From assembly GCA_030077755.1 (NCBI GenBank), contig JAQJZZ010000007.1, positions 1,302,001 to 1,366,000 on the forward strand: a stretch of DNA of 64,000 nt, read 5' to 3'. This stretch comes from Filosporella fistucella (Eukaryota > Ascomycota > Leotiomycetes > Helotiales). Made by a program: the position numbers and the translations under genes. Within the stretch, counting starts at the first letter, position 1, and every line of letters begins with the position of its first letter. The notes beneath the pieces are model-generated. The model was not told where the DNA came from, made no database searches, and saw only the letters and a list, made by a program, of their open reading frames with translations. Below, piece after piece: positions 45,032-57,058 of this stretch.

Positions 45032-48000
45032 CTACTGCTGGAATGCGTAGCCGACTTTCCCTCTACCCATGGTCTTGAAGCTGCCACCAGCACTCTTGAT
45101 GTCGAATCGGCTCATCCCCATGCTCTCGATGTCGGTCTGACCTGAAAACCAGAATCCAACCACTACCACAAGGTAACTGAGAAGGAGAATAGAGCCTTTA
45201 AAATAGTTACTCTTTCCTTCACCGTACATGTAGCTCAAAAGGAAGACGCAGAGGATAACGGTCACCATATCCCACTGTGGGAAGATGAGACTGAATGTGT
45301 GCTCTGCAAGATCACTGTTTCCAAGCCACTGTCCATTGACAGCGCTGAAGAGTACAAGGGCAGGTATTTGGAGTAAGCAGACTTGTAGAGCATAAGCAGA
45401 TCCAATTTCCATGGAGAGTGCGATGTTTCCATTCATTGCAAACGAGATAGCATTCTGGCATCACTATGTTAGACATCAATCAAGGATGGAGAAGCTGCAA
45501 ACTTACCAAGAACTCGGTAGTGTTGGGAACCAAAGCGAATAAAGTAATGCCCAAGAACTTCTCGTCGATGTTCACATTGCTCAATACGACATCCACGGTG
45601 TTGACCAAAATTTCGGCAATAAGAGCATACAAGACAGTTGCTCCACAAAGAATGACGGAAGACTTCATTCGGCTCCAGTTAGGGGCGTCATGACCTCCCC
45701 CGGCGTGGGCTTCTGCTACAGCAGGCTCGTCGGGCTCGTGTACAACGCCAGTCCTGATGGGAGCAGGTTTTGCATGGTTTACTTGAGTGTTAGTCATGAT
45801 GGATGTTTTTCGTGGTGCTTTGGTCGCATCTCGAGCAGCGAGCGTAGCAGCAGTCGCTGCCATTTCTGCTACCTCACGGACCAGGTTTGTGTTTTGTGCT
45901 TCTGTGAAGCCTGGAATGTGTACATCGGTTCGGGCACTATCTCCTCCACTGCTTTTCGGGGGAGGAATATGAGGCGTTGCTGCTGAACCGTTCGGGCCAA
46001 TGGTTTCGGTTACTGAATTATGTCGACTGTCTTCCTCACGAGGACCCAAGCCAACTTGTCTCAACGATTGTCCCAGTATTCTCTTGTAAAGTTGTGACTC
46101 CCGGATTTCGGCCCCCCGTGTATCGATCGTATTCTGGGTACTGCCATGTCTTTGCAGCCGACCATGAGGTGCGCCTCCAAATGGTTGTTGAGAGCCAGTC
46201 AGATTGTGTGCTTCTTGCACCCTTTTCTCATCCACTTCGTTGTTCCAAATGACGGCAGCGTGTGTTCGCAATGTGAACCACAAACCGATGATGTAGGAGA
46301 GGAACAGAAGAACAGCAGCAAACCAGCAGTAAGGACGCACTACCTCCAAATATAACCGATCATTCAATGCAGGGGCTTGGGAGAAGTAACAGCTACTGCA
46401 ATCACGGCTTAAATTGGGACTATCTGCCCCAGCATCTACGCATGACAGGCAGCTAAGTTCATGCTACACGAATTAGTGGACCTCATTGAAAATTAATGAG
46501 ATGTACTTACAGTGCCGTATATTTGGTAGAACAGTGTCGGACCGAAGGCTGCAATGACGGCAAATAACAACATCGTAGATGTAACTCCTGCTGATTTGGC
46601 GTTGAATCTTTGAGTCTTCCTCTTAATTGCTCCGAAACACATTGATAGTCCAGGAAGAAACAAGATACCCGCGAAGATACTGCCAATGATACTCCCCTCG
46701 ACCAACTGGCCTTTACCTTGTTTGAGAGCGACGCAATACAGGAAAACCTCGACCAGAGTCGAAAAGAATGCATTGATAGCCGCGCCCAGTCCCATAGATG
46801 ACTGTGCAGATATGGAAGCAACCGCCTGGCCTATGAAATAGGCCAATGGGATAATGGAAAACAACGCTGCTATGAACAGGAATGCTGGGCCTGTGATGGT
46901 CAAGTGGTCCCAATGGAGCATTTCGACGAGGATCCAGTAGTCGAAGATGACAAAGAGCACAACGCCCATCAAATTGATAAGGAAAATATTTGTACCGTCG
47001 ACAGTATATTTCCAGTACTTCAGACCGACAGCTCGGTACGTGCATAGTAGAATCGAGGAATTCGGAATAGCTCCACGTGAGTAGTCGGAGTCAGACTGGA
47101 AAGAGAGAGCCAGTGGATGCCGACGGAGGTGCGAGAAGAGTAGCATCGTTACCTTGCCCATGGGGATCCAGAAGACCAAGAACCAGCATATACCGGAGAC
47201 AATGAAGAGGAGCGGAGTGATCAGTCCGTAGAAGAAGAGGAAGAAAATGACACGTCCTGTGTTCCACTGGCCTCTTCCGAATAATCTCCTTTTCATGGGC
47301 CGCTCAGAGCTATCGCGTTGTTGCCCACGTCTTGAACGGCCCAGCAGACTATCTGTTTCGCTAGCAAATGAATCGATACTTCGTCTCGAGCGACCAACGA
47401 TTGAACGACTTCCCTGGGGGCCGAAAAAGAGTCGTCCATCTTCAATATCACCACTTTGCCACTGCTCATACTCAGTTATACTACGACCTTCACCCTCATC
47501 CTCGTGGGCGTATGCTTCGTCTTGCTCCAGACGAACAAACTTTCCGAATGGGTAAAATAAGTAGCCGGATAGACCCCATAAAACACGACCATATTCAATG
47601 GCACTGGGAGCAGCACCGAATATGAAGCACACGGTCGCCCCTACGAAAGCTATCAACGCTAGCCACCATCCAAACCACACGGTCCACAATATATTGAAGA
47701 AAAGCAACCATTTGCTGACTCTTCCACCTGGAGATGAATGAATATCACCCTCTGCTGTCTTCTGGACAGACCTGTTCTTTTTGTAAAGTGCCGGCTTCCA
47801 GATACGAATACCAAATGGATGTGTTTCGTTGATGGCTTCTTGACGATCCTTCAATGTGAAGCTCTCAGCATCACTCAGGCTGTCATCGTCGTCATCCGGT
47901 GTTACATCATCTAATGGGCGGACTGTACCCTCTTCCCCGGATTCTGGTACTTCTTCGTCTACGGTAAGATCTCCAGAAATACTTGGCGTCTCTGTTTCAA

Positions 48001-48666
48001 TCTCGTTGCCATCTTCCTCGTCGCGGGAGGAATCGACTCTTGGTAAGGCAGGTTGTGCAGTGGGACGACGCCTCAATGTGGAACCCTGATGTCTTGTGGA
48101 CCCGAAGCCTGAAGTTGCACTGTGCCTACTCGTAGCCAAGTCATCTTCTATTTCAGCAACATCGTCATCTACAGAAAACTCCTGTCCTCTGTGGGGAGCT
48201 TGAACGTTCGAGGACGCACGGCGAGGCATGCCGGGTTTCTTTGGACGCTGTCCACCTCGACCCCTTTCGGGAGCCAGCATTGGGGATCTTATGGGCTGGA
48301 ATGATCGGGATGATTCCAAGCTATGTGTACCTGTCTGGGAGGATTCGCTATTCCTGTGCTCAGACGACTGAGGAGGGTTCTGGGCTTGAATGGTGCCTTC
48401 ATATTATTAGCTCTGGAATGTACCGCGGAATTAGAGACAGCGATGGACTCACCATATGATTGTGGCTCTGGCCGCCGCCTAATAGTATCTGTCGACTGAT
48501 AACTCTCTGAAAGGCCATCACTTGGTGCAGAGATTTGCTCAGAGATAGACTCTACTCTCGCGAGTGGGTGTCGGTTGTCAGTCGGTGAGGAAGGAGTCGA
48601 CATATCTCCAGTATCTTGGGGGCCTGTTCTACCCTCACCTGGCGTATTTCCTTGACCAGACGCCAT
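45032..48666 (-). CDS. VNX1: Vnx1-like vacuolar cation/H+ exchanger (CaCA superfamily)
   Basis: Low-affinity monovalent cation (and perhaps Ca2+)/H+ antiporter of vacuolar membranes. Exons are 48666-48453, 48396-46511, 46463-45507 and 45454-45032, giving 1159 aa. A disordered, acidic N-terminus of about 270 residues precedes the membrane part. The first exchanger repeat has GLGAAINAFFSTLVEVFLY, with the GxxxNAxxxxxVE pattern. The second has VPNTTEFLNAISFAMNGN followed by IALSMEIGSAYALQV, and is split by the last intron. A long polar loop with a Cys-rich lumenal stretch (CLSCV…CSSCYF) separates them. The order matches yeast Vnx1 (908 aa), but the N-terminal and loop regions are longer here. 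It is divergent from RPT6 across 715 bases. Confidence 0.92.
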
Positions 48667-49381
48667 GGTAGATTATCTCGAACGGACGTAAGGCGGCTGC
48701 TGATATCGCGAGTTGTTTTTGAATGGCATCAGACGACGGAGGTTCGGGGTAAGCTCTCTGGTGCTAGTGGTTGTATGGCGTCGGGCACTACTTATGTTGA
48801 CGATCCGCGAACTCTGTTAAAAGGAAAGTGGATAGATGCGTATGAAGACATTCGACGGCAGCAGAGTCTGGCGACGGGATGGGATGTTGTTGTTTACTAG
48901 CAGAAGTTGTCTCGAAGCGTGGGTATTTGTTTTTCTAGATACACAACGGGTTCGATGTCGATGAGGGACTCTCCACACCCTTCTGAATAAGTTGGCGAGT
49001 ACGGTGCGGTACTTTGCAGAAGGTAGGATATTCAGCAAAGTGCGAGTATTCCCAGCACCGAATGATCAAGCATTCTACATGCGCGTGAACGTGGACCCTT
49101 GCTTGCAGACTCCAGCAGTGCAGCTGCTTCGGGAGGCGCACGGTTGCCAAGATAGGAATCACGTGACAAAAGTTCGAATTTGACAGGGGCACACGGAACT
49201 ATCCGTTGGTAGTGGCAGGTCGACGCTGTTGACGCGTTTGGGCCAGCCGCCTGAGGTACAGTATTCTCAAGCTCATCATTCAATAGCGAGCTACACAATT
49301 TAGACAGCGAAGGCATAAAGAACCAACACAACCTCCCCTCATCACCCTCAACCTCCGCATACAACTTGTTCACTCCACATC
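48667..49381. promoter_or_regulatory. divergent VNX1-like/RPT6 promoter
   Basis: Upstream DNA of both genes. One ACGCGT lies at 49232-49237, 145 bases from the RPT6 ATG. I found no exact proteasome-control (Rpn4-type) element. A CA-rich leader directly precedes the RPT6 ATG. Confidence 0.4.
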
Positions 49382-50650
49382 ATGGCGTTAGACAGTTTTT
49401 TTCACAACAAGATCGAGAGCATGAAGCTCGAGATCATCCAAGGCCAAGCAGTATTGCGAAGATTGGAAGCCCAAAGAAACGACTACAATTCAAGAGGTAT
49501 ATCAAGCATCAAACTCTGGCTTACTGCGGCTAACTTGCATCAGTGCGACTTCTTCGGGAAGAACTGGGACTGTTACAGCAGCCTGGGTCATATGTTGGTG
49601 AGGTTGTAAAGGTGATGGGAACAAAAAAGGTCCTGGTCAAGGTCCACCCAGAGGGCAAATATGGTGAAGGCTTCTGCAATTATCATGTCCATCTTTCCTC
49701 GCTGACGTTTCTTAGTTGTGGACATCTCAGACAATGTCGACATTTCCAAACTTGTCGTTGGAAAGCGAGTTACCCTTCTCTCCGATTCTTACAAACTCGA
49801 AAAGATGCTCCCATCCTCTGTCGATCCCTTGGTCTCTCTGATGATGGTAGAGAAAGTCCCCGATAGCACATACGATATGATCGGTGGTCTAGATCAACAG
49901 ATCAAGGAAATTAAGGAGGTTATTGAACTTGGTCTCAAGCACCCAGAGCTTTTTGAATCGCTTGGCATAGCGCAACCAAAAGGAGTTCTTCTGTATGGGC
50001 CACCCGGAACTGGAAAGACTCTGCTCGCCAGAGCTGTGGCACATCACACCGACTGCAAGTTTATCAGAGTGTCAGGATCAGAACTTGTACAAAAGTACAT
50101 TGGAGAAGGTTCAAGGATGGTCCGTGAACTGTTTGTCATGGCTAGAGAGCATGCTCCATCTATTATTTTCATGGATGAAATCGATTCTATTGGTTCATCG
50201 CGTGTAGAGGGCTCATCAGGTGGCGATTCTGAAGTTCAAAGGACTATGCTTGAATTATTAAATCAGCTTGACGGTTTCGAGCCGACCAAGAACATCAAAG
50301 TCATCATGGCTACAAATCGTCTGGATATCCTGGATCCTGCACTTCTACGACCCGGACGGATAGACCGTAAAATAGAATTCCCACCACCAACAGTCGAGGC
50401 CAGAGCAGATATTCTCCGCATTCACAGTCGAAGCATGAATTTGACCAGAGGCATTAATTTGACCAAGGTGGCGGAGAAGATGAATGGATGTTCTGGCGCT
50501 GAATTGAAGGGTGTCTGCACCGAAGCTGGCATGTATGCATTGAGAGAAAGACGAGTGCATGTCACCCAAGAGGATTTCGATTTGGCGACAGCGAAAGTGC
50601 TTAACAAGCACGATGACAAGGAAGTGTCTGTATCGAAGCTCTGGAAGTAA
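49382..50650 (+). CDS. RPT6: 26S proteasome regulatory ATPase Rpt6 (Sug1)
   Basis: AAA+ ATPase of the 19S base ring that unfolds substrates. Exons 49382-49496, 49544-49663 and 49716-50650 give 389 aa, the usual Rpt6 length. The N-terminal coiled coil ([20 protein letters not shown]) leads into an OB domain ([13 protein letters not shown]). Walker A is GPPGTGKT and Walker B IIFMDEID. Arg fingers are in [13 protein letters not shown], and the sensor is in [13 protein letters not shown]. The C-terminus SVSKLWK fits Rpt6. Confidence 0.97.
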
Positions 50651-51933
50651 GGGGGCAGAGTGTATTTGTGACAAATGGGGTGGGGGACTTTTACGAAATG
50701 TACAACAGTGCAAAGTAATACCAGAATCTTTGCTTTTGAATTATGTGCCTCGAGACGAGGCATTCTGCTCCCCCGCGAGACGAGGAACAATCCAAATCAA
50801 TACCGTGTACACATGACAGCTCCTATTGTGGTGGGTATATGCATATTCTAGCGTCATGTCTCCATGGTTCCAATTACAGAAAGCATGTATGGTAAAATGC
50901 GTTGCGTTGCTTTTGCCGCCATGCGAAGCAAGCGAATATGGGTGCAAGCAGAGTGCCATGATATGTAAGAAAAACAGCTGGACTAGTAAGTAGATCTCTC
51001 TTCAAACAATAGACACATAAAAAATGTCGGAGGGTTCCGGTAGGATGTAGATTAGGAAGCAATGATATTTATACATTATGGTTAAATGATATGTTTGGCT
51101 TGAGGTGTAGTTTTTTATGCCAATGAATTATTTCAATCAGCTAACAATTATCTACACATCAGCTGGATCTCAAAGTCCTAGTATTGTAGCCAATTGAGTG
51201 TGCCGCTGGATTTGTCCCACTATAAAGGCGAATGTCTAATGTGTCTCGTCCGTATAGAAGAAAGCTGAAGACAGAGCTACGCTTGGCTACCTTAAGTTTA
51301 CCTCCCAGCCTTCTAAGTATGCTGAATAACAGTAAAGGGCCAGTCCTATCTTTTTAGAGTACCCAAGGCGGGGCGGAGAGAGGTAGCAGAGGGTTTGGAG
51401 AAGGTGGGGGGGGGTAGGGGCCCGCTGTTATGACGTGTAAAAGAAAAAGCTATCACACTCGCCCTCGAGCAGTTGAGCTTGACCGGAGCTCTGAGGAAAA
51501 ACACTGATTGCTGATCACTCTACCTCTGTCTGCACTGTGCTTCTCAACATAAAATAAAGCACAAAAAAACCCCCTCCAAACTTCGTCCATTCATTGCAAC
51601 CTGTTGCAACTTGCTCTTGCACTACATCGACCATAGGTAAACTGCCTCGAAATCCTCCTGGACAATCGACTGCTGGCACTTTACGCAAGACAGAATAGCA
51701 TAACTAGTATAGCATAATATAACTAGCACAGAGAACGATCTGGTCAGCAACAACCCCTCTTTCTTATCCCCGTCTCTACCCCCGTGCCCATACCCAACTC
51801 AACAAATTGAGGCACAATTCAATACGTCAGGTTCACCAATATGCTCTACGGAGTGTACACCACGGCCATTGCACACCAATTGAGGTCTTGCTGACCTCGT
51901 TGATCAGAACCAGTCTCGGCAACGTAATCCAAG
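50651..51933. promoter_or_regulatory. 1.3 kb upstream region of FGGY kinase
   Basis: No gene is seen. There is a purine-rich tract with a G run near 51405-51420 and CT-rich leader-like DNA from 51560 on. A 61-codon minus frame at 51846-52031 is antisense to the first exon of the kinase. Confidence 0.4.
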
Positions 51934-53946
51934 ATGGCCCAGATCCCATTTAGACAAAACTTCAGGAAGCCCTCGAGGCAAGCATCCATTGAGTGAGTTC
52001 TCAGATAATCCTCTCTCTCGAAATATGCCATGTTAAACGGTTTCAGTCCACATAATGACCTAAATCCCCATGTCGATCATTATATCGGAATTGATGTAGG
52101 AACAGGCAGTGCCAGAGCTTGCATTATCGATTCCTCTGGTGATATTAAAGCTTGTAGGTATCCCAATTGCTCCCCGAGCTTCCGATTTACCCCACCGTAA
52201 CTGACCCCTGAATAGTGGCAACAGAAAACATTGGACTTTGGCAGCCAGAGACGGGATATTATGAACAATCCACTACAGATATCTGGCGATGTATCTGCCA
52301 GTGTGTGCACAGAGCTTTGAGTCAACACAACATTGACCCAACCACCGTGCGTGGTATCGGATTTGATGCAACTTGCTCTTTAGCTGTCTTTGCAAGTGAC
52401 ACCGATGAGCCAGTGAGCGTCACTGGGCCGAACTTCAAAAATGATGGCAACGACCGTAACGTAATTCTATGGCTTGATCACAGGCCAGTAGAGGAAACCG
52501 AGAAAATCAATGCCACCGGCCATAACCTTTTACGGTATGTAGGTGGAAAGATGAGCATCGAGATGGAAATACCCAAGGTCCTGTGGCTCAAGAACCACAT
52601 GCCTCCTGAGCTTTTTGATCGCTGCAAATTCTATGATTTGGCCGATGCATTAACCCATCTTGCCACTGGTAATGAAACGAGAAGTTTTTGTAGCACTGTC
52701 TGCAAACAAGGTTTCGTCCCTGTTGGCGTTGACGGAAGCGTCAAAGGTTGGCAAGAGGATTTCTACGAGGCCATAAGCTTGGGAGACCTTACAAAGGACA
52801 ATTTCAAGAGAATGGGAGGAGTTGATGGGGTGGTGAGCCTTTTCATGATATGTTTTTGGGTTTTGGCCTCTTACTAACTGTGAAAAGAATGGAAAATACA
52901 TGAGCGCTGGTGAACTTGTTGGTACCCTCAGCGAAAAGGCTGGCAACGAGCTTGGCCTTCCAGCAGGAATTGCTGTTGGTAGTGGTGTCATTGATGCCTA
53001 CGCTGGATGGGTTGGCACAGTCGGTGCAAAGGTTCACCTGGGCAATGATCAACTTGACTCAGGTGTACCCAAGAACGATATGTCACAGGCTTTCAGCCGT
53101 TTGGCTGCTGTCGCCGGAACATCAACATGTCACTTAGCTATGTCAAAGGATCCTGTCTTTGTCAATGGTGTTTGGGGTCCTTATCGAGATGTTCTACTCC
53201 CGGGATTCTGGATGGCAGAGGGAGGGCAATCTGCCACTGGAGAGCTTCTCAAACATGTTCTTGAGACTCACCCGGCCTATAACGAGACGATGTCCATGGC
53301 CGAGTCATTCAACACCAGTATTTACGATTACCTCAACTCTCATCTGGAGGAGTTAAAGGAGAAGATAAATGCACCGACTGTTTCTTATCTTGGTCGACAC
53401 TTCTTCTTTTACGGTGATCTATGGGGTAATCGTTCTCCAATTGCAGATCCGAACATGACGGGTTCAGTCATTGGGCTGAGCAGCGATCGTAGTATGGATG
53501 GTCTTGCTCTCTATTACTATGCCACCATGGAGTTCATTGCTATGCAAACCCGTCAAATCGTGGAGACTATGAATGAATCTGGACACTCTATCACCAGCAT
53601 TTTCATGTCCGGATCTCAATGCCAAAACAAAATTCTTATGGAGCTGATGGCTACCACTTGCGGCATGCCAGTTTTGATCCCCAGATATGTCCATGCTGCC
53701 GTGGTTCACGGCGCTGCCATGTTAGGTGCTAAAGCTGCGAGCGCAGATAAAGATGGTAAAACCGAGGATCTATGGAGTATTATGGATCGTATGAGCAAGC
53801 CTGGTAAGGTGGTTCGGCCAGGGAAGAACAAGAGTGAGATCAAGCTCTTGGATGTCAAGTATAAGGTATTCTTGGAGCAGTGCAAAACCCAGCAAGAGTA
53901 TAGAAAGTTCGTGGACGAGGCGACGGAGGGCTGGACTGCCGAATAA
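51934..53946 (+). CDS. FGGY-family carbohydrate kinase (ribulokinase-like)
   Basis: Sugar or sugar-alcohol kinase of the FGGY family, closest in style to yeast YDR109C and human FGGY (D-ribulokinase-like). Exons 51934-51992, 52047-52153, 52216-52832 and 52888-53946 give 613 aa. The first fold begins with YIGIDVGTGSARACIID, the phosphate-binding strand. GIGFDATCSLAVF and ILWLDHR carry the catalytic-type Asp residues. The C-terminal half has the ATP-site glycine motif FMSGSQCQNKILMELMA and VHGAAMLGAKA. The start ATG gives MAQIPFRQNFRKPS before an intron whose removal keeps frame. Confidence 0.9.
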
Positions 53947-54526
53947 ATCCCTTGTATGATTTTTGAATGAAGGTATTTCATAGCACGAAAACATACGCCA
54001 ACCAAAATTAGATTAGACTCTTTTCTTCAAAGGACCAACTCTTAGCCAATATCCGTCGCAGTGCCATGTGACTTGTGATGGCTTGTTTACATGAGCTCTA
54101 ACCTGTAGTTCAACCTTTTACCGGGCAATCCTGATGATATGGCCGGTTATCCAAAATTGTTAGCATTATCTAATAGTGACTGCAATGGAATTCAAGTAAT
54201 GTATTTCAGGCATAGATACATGATAGGCATGGGTAATTTGACTTTGAGTTGAAAGGTCGTTGTGTTGAACTACGAGATTTGAGATCTCAAGAGTTGAAAT
54301 CATTATTTATTCCAAGCTGCACACCATCTAAATAAAGACTCTATAAATATCCACCCAATGCACCTCCTTCCCTTCCCCGGTACAAACGCCGAATAGTAGC
54401 AAGTCTTCCACCCTCCCATGACATCAAAGCCATGATTTTTGTCGTAGCAATTCCTCCAAGATTTCAGGAAATTCCTCTATCCCCGTTATGAATCGCATAA
54501 ATGAGGTACGTAGCCCAGTGGTCTCT
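53947..54526. other. convergent intergenic region
   Basis: 3' flanks of the kinase and bZIP genes. AT-leaning; no gene is seen. Confidence 0.4.
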
Positions 54527-56068
54527 TCATCTTCTATCACCCTCAACTTTTAGCCGATATGTATCCTGTAGTCCAGGAAATGCAGTTGCAAAGGCCGGTC
54601 CCAGACTCCAATTATCTAGCCTCCTCAAATGCCGCTCAAACACAGGATTAATGACAAGATCATCACTCTCAGGACTACTCAGTAATGTGTCTGTGGGGTC
54701 ATACGGCCAATTAAGACTGAGTGTAGTAGTGAAAGGGATGAAAAAGTTGTCGAAAAGATAATCACGAGGATTGTAATCTCGGACAAGACGATCACGCATC
54801 TTCGGGAAGGGAAGATGGTCAATCCAGGCTGGGTGAGGGGTGAACAATTGCGAAGGCCTGGGTGTTACCCATTCTGGGAGGCGATCGTAGTTCTCCTGTG
54901 TTGGAGAGATTTGCCATCTCATGATTAAGAACATAATATACAACACAGCGACCTTTTCTGGCAGGGTCGAGAGGTCCGGGAAGGTTGACAGAATATCCGT
55001 AAAAACCTTTGATAGGGGATGAGATGTGGCTGATCGAGCAGGATTCAAAAGTGAAGATACACTTGGATATGCTGGCCCTACCAATTTGGGAGTGGGTACT
55101 CCATCTGCAGCTTGCTGCTGTCTCTCGTGGAGAAACTGGAGAAGGATATCATCCAAAGGGCAGCTGGGTGGGCCATTCAAAATAGGAGCCGAATGTCCCA
55201 CTTGTTCTGAACCAGGGCCTCCAACATTGTATTTGGAATGACTGCCTATTGAATTGCTCCTGTGATGGACCGGGCTCCCTCTATCCGAGTTCCTAGACAA
55301 ACTTTGGCGATTTGTCGTATCGTGTGGTCCATTTACACCATTGGGTATTTTATTGATCCTCTGGCTGCCATCGAGGAGAAAGTCCAACCCCAATTTTTCC
55401 GGGCCCATTTCCAAATTATGCCTCAAGTCGTGTGTCTGCTTCGCCAGTTGCTGTGTTTGTGCATTTTGAGTCTGCGCATAGGATCTATGATCGTGTGGTA
55501 CGGCCGAGCCTGGGCTTTGCCACTGAGGACCGTTGGATGCAGGAGATGGTGCGCTATGTGGCGTCGAGACATTGGGAAGTGAGGACGAAGTAGGGCGATT
55601 TGGGACATAGGGCTGAGGAGGGGGAATATAAGAAGGAGCCTCAATACCTATATTCGATCAGTTGGGTCTCGAATGAACACAATGCGGTCACTCACCATGT
55701 AGAATTGGTTGGATCAATCCAAGTACAGAGGTCAGTCGTTTTTTTATGTCTGCATTTTCTGCCTCAACCAATTCCTTCTGTCGCAAGACATGTTGCAATT
55801 CCTGGTAAGGTTGTTGCGATGTCAATTCGCGAATTTTCCGTTCGAGATTCTCAATCTGGTTCTTTGTCCTCTCTCGAATGGCTCGCTGAGCCTCTCGATC
55901 GTTCGCGCGTTTCTTCGCAAGCTGGTCTGGAGTCAGATTTGCGACACCTCTCGAACTGCTGGATCCGGTGGTTCGTCGCCGTTTATTTGGATCGGATGCA
56001 GCATCGCCAGGTGAGGCTGCTTCTTCAGAGAAGTCCCGCTTTTGCTGCGTTCCCTCGCCAGGTGGCAT
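54527..56068 (-). CDS. bZIP transcription factor with DUF3425-type C-terminus
   Basis: Sequence-specific DNA-binding factor. Exons are 56068-55696 and 55647-54527, giving 497 aa. The basic region KKRANDREAQRAIRERTKNQ is followed by a short leucine zipper (LERKIRELTSQ…LQHVLRQKELVEAENADIKKRL). The middle is Pro/Ser/Gln-rich. The last 180 residues match the DUF3425 pattern seen in many Pezizomycotina bZIP factors (LYIMFLIMRWQISPTQENYD, WIDHLPFPKMRDRLV, NWPYD). The target is unknown; relatives act in stress and development. Confidence 0.9.
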
Positions 56069-57058
56069 TGCTGCTGCGAGGAGCCGTTAAGCAAGCGTCT
56101 TATTGCATGGGCTCGGGGCTTTCAATCAGGGTGCAAATAGCCTTGAAAGAATAGGACAAGTAGACAAGATTGAACCTATTGATACTTTGGTGATATGATT
56201 TAATCCTCGGTCATGTATCGTCAGACGTACGGGGTAACTTGAGTCATGCGATGATGATGAGTGAGATGAATGAAGGAGAATTGTGCAGACTCCAGGTTGC
56301 TCCGCTCCATACGGCAAAAGACACCAAAAATCCCCGTCCCCGTCATAACATGGGGTTAGCTTAATTACGAGTCATTGACAATCAAAGCTGTGCTGTGGCG
56401 GTGCAGATCTATGATCTAGCGGGGCAGAAGAAACAATGACATAAATTGCGACAGAAATCGAATATCTGGGTGAAATATGTGGAAATATTGGGGTAATGCG
56501 AGGCACACACACATATATATTTGTATATACTTATATATAAGTGACTAAAGGGGCTTTCAAAGATGAAGCTATCTAACACGAAAGAAATAGTTCCACGCGA
56601 TGTTGAAGCGGCAAAACTCCAATGCACTGTGGATAGCTGCCCCACGGACAATCCCCATCAGCTAGAAGAAAATCGCTTGACAACTCATCAGGATCAAGAT
56701 CAGCTGAGAAGTACCTAGATCAAGACACCATTGCACAGTTTTTCCTTCCCCAGGCGAGCCAGTGTAATCATATAACTATAGAATTGACAGATGACGTACG
56801 GTATCAACAGCAAATAGTGGCCAGGAATGACCATATCCACATTTGTTAGCAAAGTTCACAATTGCACATCAACGGCTCATAGTGAATTCATTCAATGTTA
56901 CATTCCCAGGCTACCACATTGGATTTGAATCTATATTACAATGAGAATATGCACCATATTCTCGATCTCCATTCCGTGGTATTTGTGTACATCTCCCAGT
57001 ATCAACCGCGAACTTACTCGCGCAATTCTTCATAATCCCCTTCTCGGTCACGTTACGG
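56069..57058. promoter_or_regulatory. bZIP upstream region and NIC96 3' flank
   Basis: No gene is seen. A TATATATA-rich tract lies near 56510-56540. The region left of about 56300 probably holds the bZIP leader. Confidence 0.4.

Noticed and set aside
48289..48395. A second intron in the N-terminal part of the Vnx1-like gene
   Set aside because: Using the acceptor after AATATGAAG at 48397 keeps one continuous frame into the long exon, so no further intron is needed.
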